Shown here: positions 11,905 through 22,051 of the stretch, one piece after another
Numbering within the stretch: the stretch's first letter is position 1
How the letters are laid out: the number at the start of each line of letters is the position of its first letter
Source: Tulasnella sp. 424
Taxonomy: Eukaryota > Basidiomycota > Agaricomycetes > Cantharellales > Tulasnellaceae
NCBI GenBank assembly: GCA_019633425.1
Contig: WSUB01000187.1
Span: forward strand, 1 to 64,000
Direction of reading: 5' to 3'
Length of the DNA: 64,000 nucleotides
Notes under the pieces: model-generated
Told to the model about the DNA's origin: nothing
Database searches by the model: none
What the model saw: only the letters and a program-made list of their open reading frames with translations
Program-made: the position numbers and the translations under genes

Positions 11905-12929
11905 GTCTAAATGCGACAAATGCGTACCAATCGGGTTTGCTAATCACTTTCAACTTTAGACACAACTTCAACTTCAACCCAGAACGCGCCATGATCTTTT
12001 CTAGAGAAAATTTAGCACTTCCCGTACCCAGCGCCTCAATCTCTGGAGCATGAATCACGACACTTGCAATAACTGCATCTTCAAAGCTATTGGTCCCTCT
12101 CCATTCTTCCCTTTCTTGTATCATACACTTCAACCGGAAACTCCACTCCACTCCACTGCATATATTATTGGGCTTAGAACCTCCTACTTGTTGCACATAG
12201 CTTGCGGGAAGTCGCTCACGCTAATGCCATTCGTTCGCGCTTGTCCAATCGCTCGTTTGCAGACGCCGCCGCCAGCTTCCCAACCCAAAGTGGACCCAAG
12301 CACATGAGATAAGCATACGGAGTTCCGGTGCCATTTATGTAGTAAAACTTGCTTCTCGTGACTCTAGAGAAATGTTTATCAATGACCTCCATGCCCCCAA
12401 ACTTTAGGCATGATGATATCAGCATATGTAATGTGGATTTGAGCTTCCGTCCGTTCTATCCAATACGCCCCAGTGGACTTTGTGCAGGGACATCCGGCAC
12501 CATAATAGGGGAAACCATCTCGAAACCCCCTCTCGCCTTACTACAGGAAGAGTACTCGCTGTGACAGTCGTTCGAATGTTTAGGCTTCAGCTCGACTTCG
12601 ACAGCTAGCAGTCGAAAGCCCTGCAGACTCGAACATGATTTACACCTAGTCCCCCAAGAGACACTGAATATGGGATGGGGAACAAGCTAAGCGCATTTTA
12701 AAACAGCCTTCAGACGGGGGGAGGTAAGTAATCGAATCATATCGAATGCCTCGCAGGAACAGGATACAAGCGAGACGGAGTACCAGCATCCGATTGGCCA
12801 AAAAAAAAGGATACATAGCTTACAAACTTTTACAGAAACACTTGTGACATGAATTACAGTCGGGTATCAAGAAACGAATCCCGGTCGGTCTCGAAACTTC
12901 TCGGCGAAACATCATTCCGCCTGCGCTGG
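11905..12929. other. Junction of two duplicated units, no gene
   Basis: 11905-12170 resembles the 3' flank of the ATPase copies at 7.95-8.1 kb and, inverted, 26.76-27.0 kb. From about 12200 on the sequence instead resembles 40-600, the 3' flank of kinase-TPR copy 1. The junction between duplicated blocks therefore lies near 12.17-12.20 kb, next to a short tandem repeat of CCACT at about 12143. No supported exon. Confidence 0.55.
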
Positions 12930-15236
12930 TCAGAGTTGTTGTCGGACGCAATCGGCTCTGTTCGATGCATCTGCTGCATTCTGAGTATCTCCGATTTCTC
13001 CGAAAACTGCGGCAGCTTGTTCGTAATGGCTCACCGCATCTCCGTGCTGATCCTGGTCGCGATAGACGTCAGCAAGACACATCAGAGCCCATGCTCTTCC
13101 GTCTCTGTCACCAACGTCGATACAAACTTGCAGGCTTTCAGAGAAAAGCTCAACGGCTTGACTGTACTGTTTTTGACCCCGATGCACCTCAGCGAGACCC
13201 CATAGAGCGTCGGCTCTCCCTTGTCTGTCGCCGATTTCGGTGCAGATTTTGACGACCTCGGAGTAGAGTGGAACGGCTTTGGTGTAGTTGGTTTGGTCTA
13301 GATGAACGTGGGCGAGACCACGCAAGGCGTTGGCTTTCCGTATCCTGTCGCCGGTTTCAGTGGAGATTTGAACGACCTCGGAGTAGAACGTAACGGCTTC
13401 GCTGTACTCGGTTTGAAGCCGATGCACCTCAGCAAGCCCACACAAAGCGTCGGCTTTCCGTTGTATGTTGCCGAATTTGGTGCAGATTTGGACGACCTTG
13501 GAGTACAACGTAACGGCTTCGCTGTAATTGTTTTGACTCCGATTCACTTCGGCGAGACCGAAGAGAGCATCGGCTTCTCCTGCATTGTCGGCGGTCTCCG
13601 TGCAGATGCCTAAGGCTTCGGTGAGAAAATTTGACGCTTTGGTATAGTCATTCCGATATCGATGCATGTGTCCCAATTGTATGAGAAGTTTCGGAGAGCG
13701 AGCTTGGGAACCTGACGTATTCGAGGCCCTCTGCGGATCCGGAACCAGCATTGGCTGTATGGTGGCAAGTCAGATTGCATTCAAACAACCCAGAAACCAG
13801 CAACACTTGCCATCCAACTCATTGACTTTCGACAGTCCTCAGCCGTTGGCCGCGTGCTGGGATTGATGCTCCAGCACGCAGTCATAAGGGAGTAAAGAGC
13901 CCGGATCAGCTTCATACTAGCGTGGTCAGCGACGGATGGGAGGTTTCCATGAATAACGCGCGCAATAACCGTCGAGTCGTTTTGAACGTCGTGAAATGGA
14001 ATGGCCTTCGTCATAACCTATTTTTGCGTTGATCGTAAGTACACCTCGAGTAGCACTTCCAAATCTTGGTATACCTCATAAAATATCCAGCCCAATGCCC
14101 AGATATCACTCCAGAGGCCAGGGTTATCGTCCCTGAGTAGCTCGGGAGCGGCCCAGCGGAGCGTATACTTGTTACCGGTCAGTGTTATAGTATGAGCGGC
14201 TTCATGAAGTTCCGTCCTGAGGAAGAGAGCTGGCTGCGCCTCGTTTTCGTGTTCGTCGGGCTGTACGATAGGGTCTTTTTCCGCGAAGCGACGGGCAGAA
14301 CCGAAGTCCGTAATCACTGCCCGATAGTTCGAGATCACTAATACATTAGCCTGCGCAATAAGAGTTCAGCTTGCCGGGGATCATGTCACAGCAACACCCG
14401 CACCCACAGATTTGAGGTCTCCGTGGTATATCGGCGGATCCCGATTATGAAGGTATTCAACTCCTCCCGTGACGTCGTTCATCTGAGTTACAGCCTCTCA
14501 GAGGATGGCCTAAAGTGCAGTGGTACGGTCTTACCAGTGAGATTCGTTCCGGAATTTCCCATTCCTTCGACGCAACGAAGTCCTTTAAATTCCCGTTGGC
14601 TGCCCAGGGAAAGATCAGCCAGACCTTATCCTGGGACAAATCTTCAACAAATCCTTCAAGCTTGATGATGTTTTCATGAGAAAGCTCGGTGAAGAATTGG
14701 GCTTCCCTGAGTGCCAACTAAGAAGAGTTAGTGCTGTGCGAACGCTCTCTGCGTTGAGATAGCTCCTTCTCACCCTCAATACTCGGTCTTTGTCCTCTCC
14801 GATTTTCAGTTTCTTGACCGCTACAAGCTAACATGTTGGAGTCGACCAATCATTTAGCTAACCGCTGTAGGAAGCAGGAGAGGCGGATACAGACCTTTCG
14901 CGGGGTGGTTCTACCGTGAGACTGATTCGCGTGTCCGGCACGTGCTTCAATACCAGAAGTAGAAACCAAGGACGCCCGTGAAACCGTCGCATACCCTCCA
15001 TGAATCTCGGGGGCGTCTTGCTCGAATTCGATCGCAGACGGATCAAGTTTCTGGGGCTTATCCGGCTATGCAGTAATGGGCTTTGGTGAGCCATTGAGAT
15101 CATTAGTCGCTATCCGGGTGGGGCGTACTACGGTGCTGCATGATGGGGGTGTACTTGCGGGATCCCCAGACGGACCAGAACGGTCGGCGTCATCGTTTCC
15201 GTCTGCATATACCAGACGTCTTAGTAGGGCAAACAT
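12930..15236 (-). CDS. Protein kinase-TPR fusion protein, copy 2
   Basis: Eight-exon model, every junction phase 0: 15236-15129, 15065-14895, 14827-14774, 14717-14535, 14482-14408, 14350-14075, 14017-13811, 13754-12930, giving 632 aa. Motifs in order: MFALLRRL start, glycine loop HGGYATVSRA, LVAVKKLKI, HENIIKLEGF, catalytic loop YHGDLKSANVLV, ITDFGSAR, AAPELL, SDIWALGW, then RPTAEDCRKSM closing the kinase. The last exon is a TPR domain of about six near-identical 40-residue repeats. The kinase-to-TPR intron uses a GC donor (ATG|GCAAGT); if unspliced, the kinase would stop near 13781. The first intron hides a TAG present at the same place in copy 1, which supports both the intron and the far upstream ATG. 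Probably a cytosolic signalling kinase. Target unknown. Confidence 0.8.
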
Positions 15237-15790
15237 GATTAGCGCTGGCGACTAAGTTGCTTCGCCGAGGGGAAAGTAAGTAAGTTGGTCTGGGGGACGG
15301 GGTGGTGAATCAGCGTGGGGGTCTTAAATGCTACGTGGAGACCTAACACCCTCAAATCGCACTGTCCTGTGCCTTTTCCTCGAGGCGAATGGCGCGCGGC
15401 GACAGGTCTGGACACTTTCTAGACCTTTTATCCTTTGGAATGTTCTTTGCACGTGACGTCGCTACGTCGCTCTGTTCGGTGCCGCCGATAGGAATGCTCA
15501 ACCGATCCCTGGTCCGCACGGTACCAAGTAGTGCTTCGCTCTTCCGAAGGTCAACCTGCCAATGCGGCGCCTGCTGCTAAGGTGGCTTGCAGAGGCAATA
15601 CAGGCGAGAATGGGAAGTGCCCCACATCGTCAGGATTCTGGTCAGGACTCCAACTAATCTGATTGCCTCAGATCTCCTCGTCTAATGAGACCCGCGGTGA
15701 TTGTGATTTTATATTTAGCGTGTCTTACCTCATCAATTGACTTGAGTGCTGTTTTGCTTACCTCTCTCCGTGACCTCTCCTCTCTACATG
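15237..15790. other. Upstream region of kinase-TPR copy 2
   Basis: No exon supported. The first 150 bp resemble the 2900-3060 region upstream of kinase-TPR copy 1, so the promoter was copied with the gene. The rest shows no recognisable gene and ends at the left edge of the MFS-containing tandem unit. Confidence 0.5.
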
Positions 15791-15836
15791 TACACCGAAT
15801 TCTAGGCGCGTCGATGATGCAGCTGCAATCGATTGC

Positions 15837-16190
15837 TCGTCGAGTTGAACGATGTCCCTGATAACAAAAGGCACTCTTGGCGCATTCGCTCAGAACGTAT
15901 CGGCGCTGGCCGTGAACTGGACCATCCCGTCACCGCTTCCACCTTAGCGATCACGTCTATTCGTCTCCATCGACCACGAGGATCACCCAAGGAGGCACAC
16001 TCATCTCGCTGTAGGCAGCGCTCCTTCTCCGACTGTTCCAAACGCTCCCGTACGCTTTCACAACTCTACCGACCTCAGAAACAACCAGCCCGATGCTAAT
16101 TATCTTGGACTCCTCCGTCTAAATTCACACCCACGCAAGGGCAGTCTATCAGCAGTCTGAGTGCGGACAACATTGCCCTCACCGCGGGAC
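15837..16190 (+). pseudogene. Orphan 5' fragment of Ca2+-ATPase gene (F2)
   Basis: From about 15955 the sequence tracks the ATPase N-terminal tail (VSIDHEDHP-like start, the CTCCGTCTAAATTCACACC / CGCAAGGGCAGTCTATCA region and the NIALT end), then breaks off at about 16186 inside the CTCACC sequence. The identical breakpoint is seen in the fragment at 21.1-21.47 kb, so it predates the tandem duplication. No ATPase core follows. Confidence 0.75.
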
Positions 16191-16805
16191 TGTTGGTTTG
16201 GTCATGAACCAAAGCGAGCGAAGGGAGAGTTTTATTCATTTGCTTTCATATTGACGACATAATAGCAAAAAGTGAATACCCCTGTACTTTACGATCAAGA
16301 AGTAATAAATCCTTGCAATTTTCACCTGTTTGTCGAGCCCCAGTGTTAAATGTTGATGAATTGGTTGAGGCGCGAACTAAAACTACAGCACCCAGGATTC
16401 CCATGTGGTCCCCCACCATGGTACTAGCTGAGCGGTACAGTGCTTGACTGCGCAGATTGGACGGGATGCGGTATTTCACTTTCCTATGGCCGTAGATGCT
16501 CATGAATACCCTTTTCTAATCTTAAGGCTTTAATAGGAGAGCCAGAGGGCGTTTGGCTGGGTGTGGTTTGTCCCAACGCAACAGGCACCAGATTCCCGAA
16601 CCTTCTCATCACGAAGTGTCTGTAAACGCTCCTACTAGTCCCCGAATCCCCCAACAGCGGATTTCCACTAATTAAACCTTAAAATTGAAGAGATTATGCC
16701 CTTGTGGCCACTCTCCTTTGGTCGACACGTTCGTCTCAAACTGTCCATGCGGACCTACTCCTATCGACGTCCGCGACTCATTCAGAACGTATATGGAGGA
16801 CAACA
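16191..16805. other. Spacer and 5' flank of MFS gene, unit 1
   Basis: AT-richer spacer, matched along its length by 21469-22051 in unit 2. No conserved reading frame is shared by the two copies, so it is treated as non-coding and probably holds the promoter of the following transporter gene. Confidence 0.55.
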
Positions 16806-18817
16806 ATGAGGGCAGCCTCTCCTAAGTCACAAAAGGCGTACAAACCTTCGCGAAAAACGCAATTAGCAATCATTCTCCTGGTCAAGCTAGCCGATGCAAC
16901 AGCATACATGCAAATCTACCCTTACGTGAATCAGGTACTGCACGAAGGATTGACTACTATAAAAATCGACTGACCTCGGAATTGCCTAAAGATGGTCGAG
17001 GAGCTGCATATCGCTCGAAACAAAGCGGCTATTGGCTACGCTTCGGGCATGGTTGTATGTTGCAGTTTTGCCACCGAAAAGGCGCGCCGGGCTGATGTGA
17101 CCCCATCATCAGCTTAGCTCCATATCAATCGCACAGATATTTACGACCTTTCTATGGGGGAGACTTTCTGGTGAGAAGTCGATTCAAAACCAGAATTTGA
17201 TCGAATGTTGAACGCGCCCCGCTTTAAGATAGAATCGGCCGGAAACCTGCCCTTCTTTTCGGATTATTTGGCTACGCCTTGAGTGCGGTGCTTTTTGGAA
17301 CTTCAAGGTCCTTCCAGCAGATGCTACTGGCGAGACTGTCAATGGGAATCTTGAGTGGTAATATCCCGTAAGCCGTCGACCCTTCAGTCCGGTACATGAT
17401 CCGCCACTGATACTTGCGCCAGTATTATTTGGTCGGTCCTAAGCGACATTACAGACGAAAGCAACCGCGCTCGAGGTAGCCTTGGACTCTAAAAATTTCA
17501 ACCCTGATAGCTAACCCTATCCGACTAGTGATTCCACTAAACGAGGTAACCTGGCAGATCGGCGGTTTTCTGGGTGCTTTCATCGGCGGAATGTTGTCCC
17601 ATCCAGCGGAAAGATACCCCAAGCTATTCGGCAATGTGGCTCTCCTTAGAGATTGGGTATGTGGAGAACTGTGTATCACGCACTTCATGGACTTAGTTGG
17701 TACTTTTCAGCCCTTTCTACTTCCTTGTCTAGCTTCTTGCGCATTGTCCGTCTTCTCCTTTCTCTGTACTTTGTTCTTCTTTGAGGAGGTAAGAGTAAAT
17801 CCCTTGCCAGGTGAACATCATGTAGTCGACAGAATGGAGCAGAGTCTTCCTCGAATCGTTGCAGCTAGGAAAGCCGTGTACATGTCACTCGTGCAGGCGG
17901 AAGATACCACCTACGGGATCTGGGACCGCTGCGGAATTATCCAGCCTGACTCCTTCACCGACCACAGTGGAACTCCTTTCTGATCCGTCAAGGAGACGGA
18001 TCATTGGTGCAGGATTCTGCTTGACTTTCTTTGGTGTTGGATTCGAATCTTTGTTCGCCCTATGGAACTATACCCCTATCCATTTAGGAGGGTTGGGTCG
18101 AGAGGTGCGCACTTCTCCGAATTCTTAGCTTTGCCATAGCTTGAACGACTTTCGACCCGTAGACTCAGGAGATAGGGCTTCTACTAAGCACTGCGGCAAT
18201 CTTCGGCATGGCCCTCAGCGGTTTCGTCTTCCATCGCCTTGAACGGCGATTCGGGAGTCTGACGTTATTCATCACCGGGATGTCCATGTGGTCCATTAAC
18301 TTTATTGCTATGCCCATTATCAGCGCCCTTGTACGCACTCCAGGAGAGTCCGCAGACGACGCTGCCTCACCGCAGCTCAAGGGAGTTTGGTTTGCGGCAC
18401 TCGGTGTCTTACTGGTCGCGAAGATGGCCTCCCTTGCATTCCCGTGAGCATCAAGCTCTTGAAGTCCGAGTCCATAGTGCCATGCTCAGCTACCTTCGAT
18501 GCTTCAGCGCTTACCTCTTGATTGTAAGAGAAGCTGCACCCGACCCGGGATCCGTCGGGACTGTCTTTGGGTTAGCGCAGACTGCGAGCTCGATCGGAAA
18601 GTGTATTGCTCCAGCGTTTATGTCGTAAGTGGTATTATACGAGACATAGAACAGTATTAACGAGGTTCTTATGATAAGGTCGCTGTTTGCCTTTTCGATT
18701 GAGAAGCAAGCCCTAGGTGGCCAGTTGGTATGGGTGGTCCTTCTCGGACTCACGTATCTGGCCCGTCAGTTTGCTGCCAGCATCCAGCACGTACATAATG
18801 GGACGGCTGCAGGATAA
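16806..18817 (+). pseudogene. MFS transporter (DHA1/ZIFL-like), frameshifted copy
   Basis: Counterpart of the gene at 22052-24078. The original start (16793) runs into a stop after ten codons through a 1-nt loss, but ATG at 16806 restores the frame before KTQLAIILLVKLADATAYM. Exons then give IAQIFTTFLWGRLS, the MFS motif A DRIGRKPALLFG, EVTWQIGGFLGAFIGG and FLLPCLASC. At about 17911-17930 there is one extra base relative to unit 2 (24 nt against 23). The frame ends at a TGA near 17982, before the second half (TVELLSDPSRRR, FALWNYTPIHLGGLGR, SVGTVFGLAQTASSI), which continues in another frame. Predicted product: the first six helices only. A sequencing error would be the alternative explanation. 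Confidence 0.75.
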
Positions 18818-18819
18818 TT

Positions 18820-20962
18820 TTATGAAGTTTTCTTCGCTCGCTCCAAACGGCGCGCTCTCCATATTGGTCCAAATCGGATCACAACCATCGTAAATGCTGG
18901 GGTGATGAGCAAGCAGATGCCGCTGAGAAGGACGTATGTCCATCCTGTTCCCAGAGCTTTGAGGATGAGGTCGATGACTGAGGCGACAAGGGCGCCAATG
19001 AGACAGCGGACACAATTGTTCTGTCGAGCCGAAGCGGTCAGCTTGGCCTGTGAGAAGCCTCGATTCGAACTCACAATCGCAGTCGCGGACGAACCAGCTT
19101 TTGGGAAGAGATCGATTAATAGGGTCTGGAATGCATTCATCTGCCCAATGATGACGAAACCAGCTGCAACTCGTGTTTAGGAACTAGCCAAGGAAAGAAT
19201 ACGACAGGCGGCATACCGATAAACTGAAGAACGAGCGCTACAGCCAACGGTCCATACTTGTCGAGAACCCAGCCGTATCCGATCGTAACTGCGCACACGC
19301 AAATTGTATAATACGTTCCAAGTTTGAGTCTGGATCGCTCAATCGGGAATGTAAGCTCATCCTCTTTGCTCCACGGGGCATCGACCTTCTCTCCCGCTTC
19401 CTGCCGCTCGCGTTTCTTGCGGGTCTCCCAGGATCGTCGATCTCTTTTGTACTGCCAGTCCAGGAATTTTCCTGTCACCAAAGAGCTGATGAGACAACCT
19501 ACGCCGAGTGGAAGGAAGCATAACCCGATCTCGGAAAGGGAGAGGGAAGGGTACGCCCGTTGGAATAAAAGGGACGAGCTAGCTTGAATCCCTACGACAA
19601 GGCCATAGACCAAGCCATTGGCCGCTAATATAAAGATAACATCCGGTTCTTTGAATAAGAGGAATGGGTTGACCTTGGTCGTCTCTGGCCTTTGGTGGGC
19701 GTCACTGGCGTTCAGACTGGAAGGTTTTTTTTGTCGGCGAACGAGTGGGAAGAGGGGAAGCACAGGACGATCCCAAGCTGGCGCTTTCGTGGTGCCGTTT
19801 CCCACTATACGTCTTAAGGTCTCGGGGAAAGTCCTACAATTCAACGACTGAGCCAGCTACAGGAGTGTGAAGTGAAGCCGCTTTCCTTACAGCACAATCA
19901 GCAGAAGACATCCTGCAGCGCAGATTGCCAGGAACCAGAAAATCCATCTACAAACCCCCAATTATTAGGCGTTCATTCGTAATATTTCAAGGGTGTCGAA
20001 CGCTGCAGACTAACCTCCAACCCAATGCGTCGCCAATGATACCCCTAAACACAGGACCTGTGTAGCGTGGGCGTCAATCAGATCAATTACGAAGTTTATG
20101 AAGGCTTACCGATGCACGGTCCGACCTAATGGGATGACACAAGCATGATGAGAGCATTTTCGGAGAAGCGGAAATCGACACGCTCACCAAAGCCCCCACG
20201 GTGAGAACGCCAAAGAATCCACCCCGCTCCTGAGGACGAGCAAGATCTGCAACTACTCCAGCCCCAATAGCGACCGTACTTGCGCTACCAGACGCTTGGA
20301 AGCAGCGGAAGATCAGGAGGAGCCACCACTTGTTGGTCGGAACCAATGCGCAGGCAACACTGCTGATTGTAAGTAGGCCCAAACATGCTGTATTGCAGGT
20401 CATGAGGGTTTATCAAGGGCCATATAGCAAGCAGCTTACCAATAAAGACGGGACGTCTGCCTTTAAGGTCGGCTAGTGGGCCCCAAAGCATCGGGGCTGG
20501 ATCGTGGTCCGCTCAGGTTAGAACGACCGAGAATCCTCTAAGAAGACTGTGCACAGCTTACTCACATAGACCTTGAAATATCAAGTACACAGTGACGGTC
20601 AAATTCATTAGCGAGACGGAAACGTCAAAATCATCCGCCAATATTGGGATGACCGGAAAGTAAATATTCGCCGACAGAGGACTGGTGCACCGAAAGCGTA
20701 AGTGAGAATAAGAGAACCGTCTATGTTTTGTTCCCTACCTAAAAAGGCTCGTAAACGAGGCAATACAGATAAGAGCCCACTTCTCCGAGTTCGAAAAGGC
20801 CGAAAATGGTGGTTCAGCTTTTGCCGACTCTGTCACGACCTGCTCGGCTGGGCTCTGTACATCCCTTGGTCTTTCATGTGGGGGAGGAAGTTCTTCGCTG
20901 GCCGTCACCGGTTCGACTTGTACTGTATGAGGCGGCGTTGAGGTTGACGGTGGTGAGGTCAT
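18820..20962 (-). CDS. MFS transporter, QDR-type DHA1 family, unit 1
   Basis: Multi-exon minus-strand gene starting MTSPPSTSTPPHTV (ATG 20960-20962), with a polar N-terminus followed by SEKWALICIASF. Spliced exons give SANIYFPVIP, MNLTVTVYLIFQG, motif A region LWGPLADLKGRRP, LRCFQASGSASTVAIG-like helix 4, RPQERGGF, PETLRRIVGNG before the central loop, then VNPFLLFKEPDVI and the C-terminal six helices ending RARRLERAKKTS (stop 18820). The order matches fungal 12-14 helix proton-coupled drug/polyamine exporters of the QDR group, in the plasma membrane. Substrate cannot be read from sequence. Its stop codon is 2 bp from that of the convergent transporter gene, so the transcripts must overlap. 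Confidence 0.8.
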
Positions 20963-21104
20963 GGGGGTCGTTGGCACACATTTGGAAGCTTTGTTACGCA
21001 CGGCGCCCGGCATGCTTATCTAATATGATTCCGCTCTCAGGGGATCCGACCTTTCTGTGCACCGAATTCTAGGCGTGTCGATGATGCAGCTGCATTCGAT
21101 TGCT

Positions 21105-21468
21105 CGTTGAGTTGACCCATGTCTCTAATGGCAAAGAATGTCGCCGTGGGCCGTGGGCCGTGAGCTGGACCGTCCCGTCACCGCTTCCGCCTCAGCGATC
21201 ACATCTATTCGTCTCCATCGACCTCGAGGATCGCCCAAGAAATCCCACTCATCTCGGTGCAAGCAGCGCTCCTTCCCTACCATCTCAAACGCTTCCGTAC
21301 GCTTCCACAACATTACCGACTTCAGAACAACCCACTTCTCAGCCCGGTGCTAACTCTCCTGAACTCCTCCGTCTAAATTCACACCAACGCAAGGGCAGTC
21401 TATCAAGAGATCCAGATACAGTCAACATTAATATCACCCTCACCCCGGGATCGTTCGTTTGGCCATAA
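21105..21468 (+). pseudogene. Orphan 5' fragment of Ca2+-ATPase gene (F3)
   Basis: Translates as VSIDLEDRPRNPTHLGASS, then (other frame) NSHQRKGSLSRDPDTV and NITLTPG, aligning with VSIDDEDHPRSPTLLGAGS, NSHQRKGSLSTNPDTD and NIALTPF of the intact ATPase N-terminus. At least one frameshift lies inside. Similarity ends at about 21455, the same breakpoint as the fragment at 15.8-16.2 kb. Confidence 0.8.
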
Positions 21469-22051
21469 ACCAGAACGAGCGCGGGGAGAGTTTTATTCAT
21501 TTGCCTTTTATTGACGACACAATAGAAAAGTGAATATCCTTGTACTTCACGAACAGAAAGTAATGGATCATTGCAATGAATTTTCCTCTGTTGCTGAGCC
21601 CGAGTGTTAAATGTTGAGACAGAGTTGAGGCGTGAGCTAAACTACTGCACCCAGGAATCCCATGTGGTCCCCCACATGGTACTACTGACTGAGCGGTACA
21701 GTGCTTTGACTGCGCAGATCGGACGGGATGCAATTATTTCACTGTCCTATGGCCGTAGATGCCGGTAAACAACTTTTCTAACCTTGAGGCTTTCCCAGGA
21801 GAGTTGGAGAGCATTTGGCTTGGTGTGGTTTGTCCCAACTCAACGAAGCACCGGATTCTCATCAGCGCGCTCTTACGCGCCCCCGAACCCCCCAACAATC
21901 TTTGGGATCACCGACGGCGAATATACACTAATCAAACATTAAACCCAAAGAGATTAAGCCTTGTGGTCACTCTCCTTTAGTCGACACGTTCGTCTCAAAC
22001 TGTCGGTGTGAGCCAACTCCTATCGACGTTCGCGACTCATTCAGAACGTAT
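21469..22051. other. Spacer and 5' flank of MFS gene, unit 2
   Basis: Matches 16191-16805 of the other tandem unit with small indels. No reading frame is conserved between the two. It presumably contains the promoter of the transporter starting at 22052. Confidence 0.55.

Larger units (their letters stand above)
15790..21060. repeat. Tandem segmental duplication, unit 1
   Basis: Head-to-tail partner of 21061-26340. Each unit contains, in the same order, an orphan 5' fragment of the Ca2+-ATPase gene, a short AT-rich spacer, a plus-strand MFS gene and a convergent minus-strand MFS gene. Both units begin with the CACCGAATTCTAGGCG stretch. Small indels and substitutions are scattered throughout, so the duplication is not brand new. 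Confidence 0.85.

Noticed and set aside
14858..15103. Minus-strand frame beginning MISMAHQSPLLH, and its twin at 2509-2757
   Set aside because: Although open in both kinase-TPR copies, the neighbouring frame encodes the kinase glycine loop and splices correctly on both sides, so this frame is a by-product.
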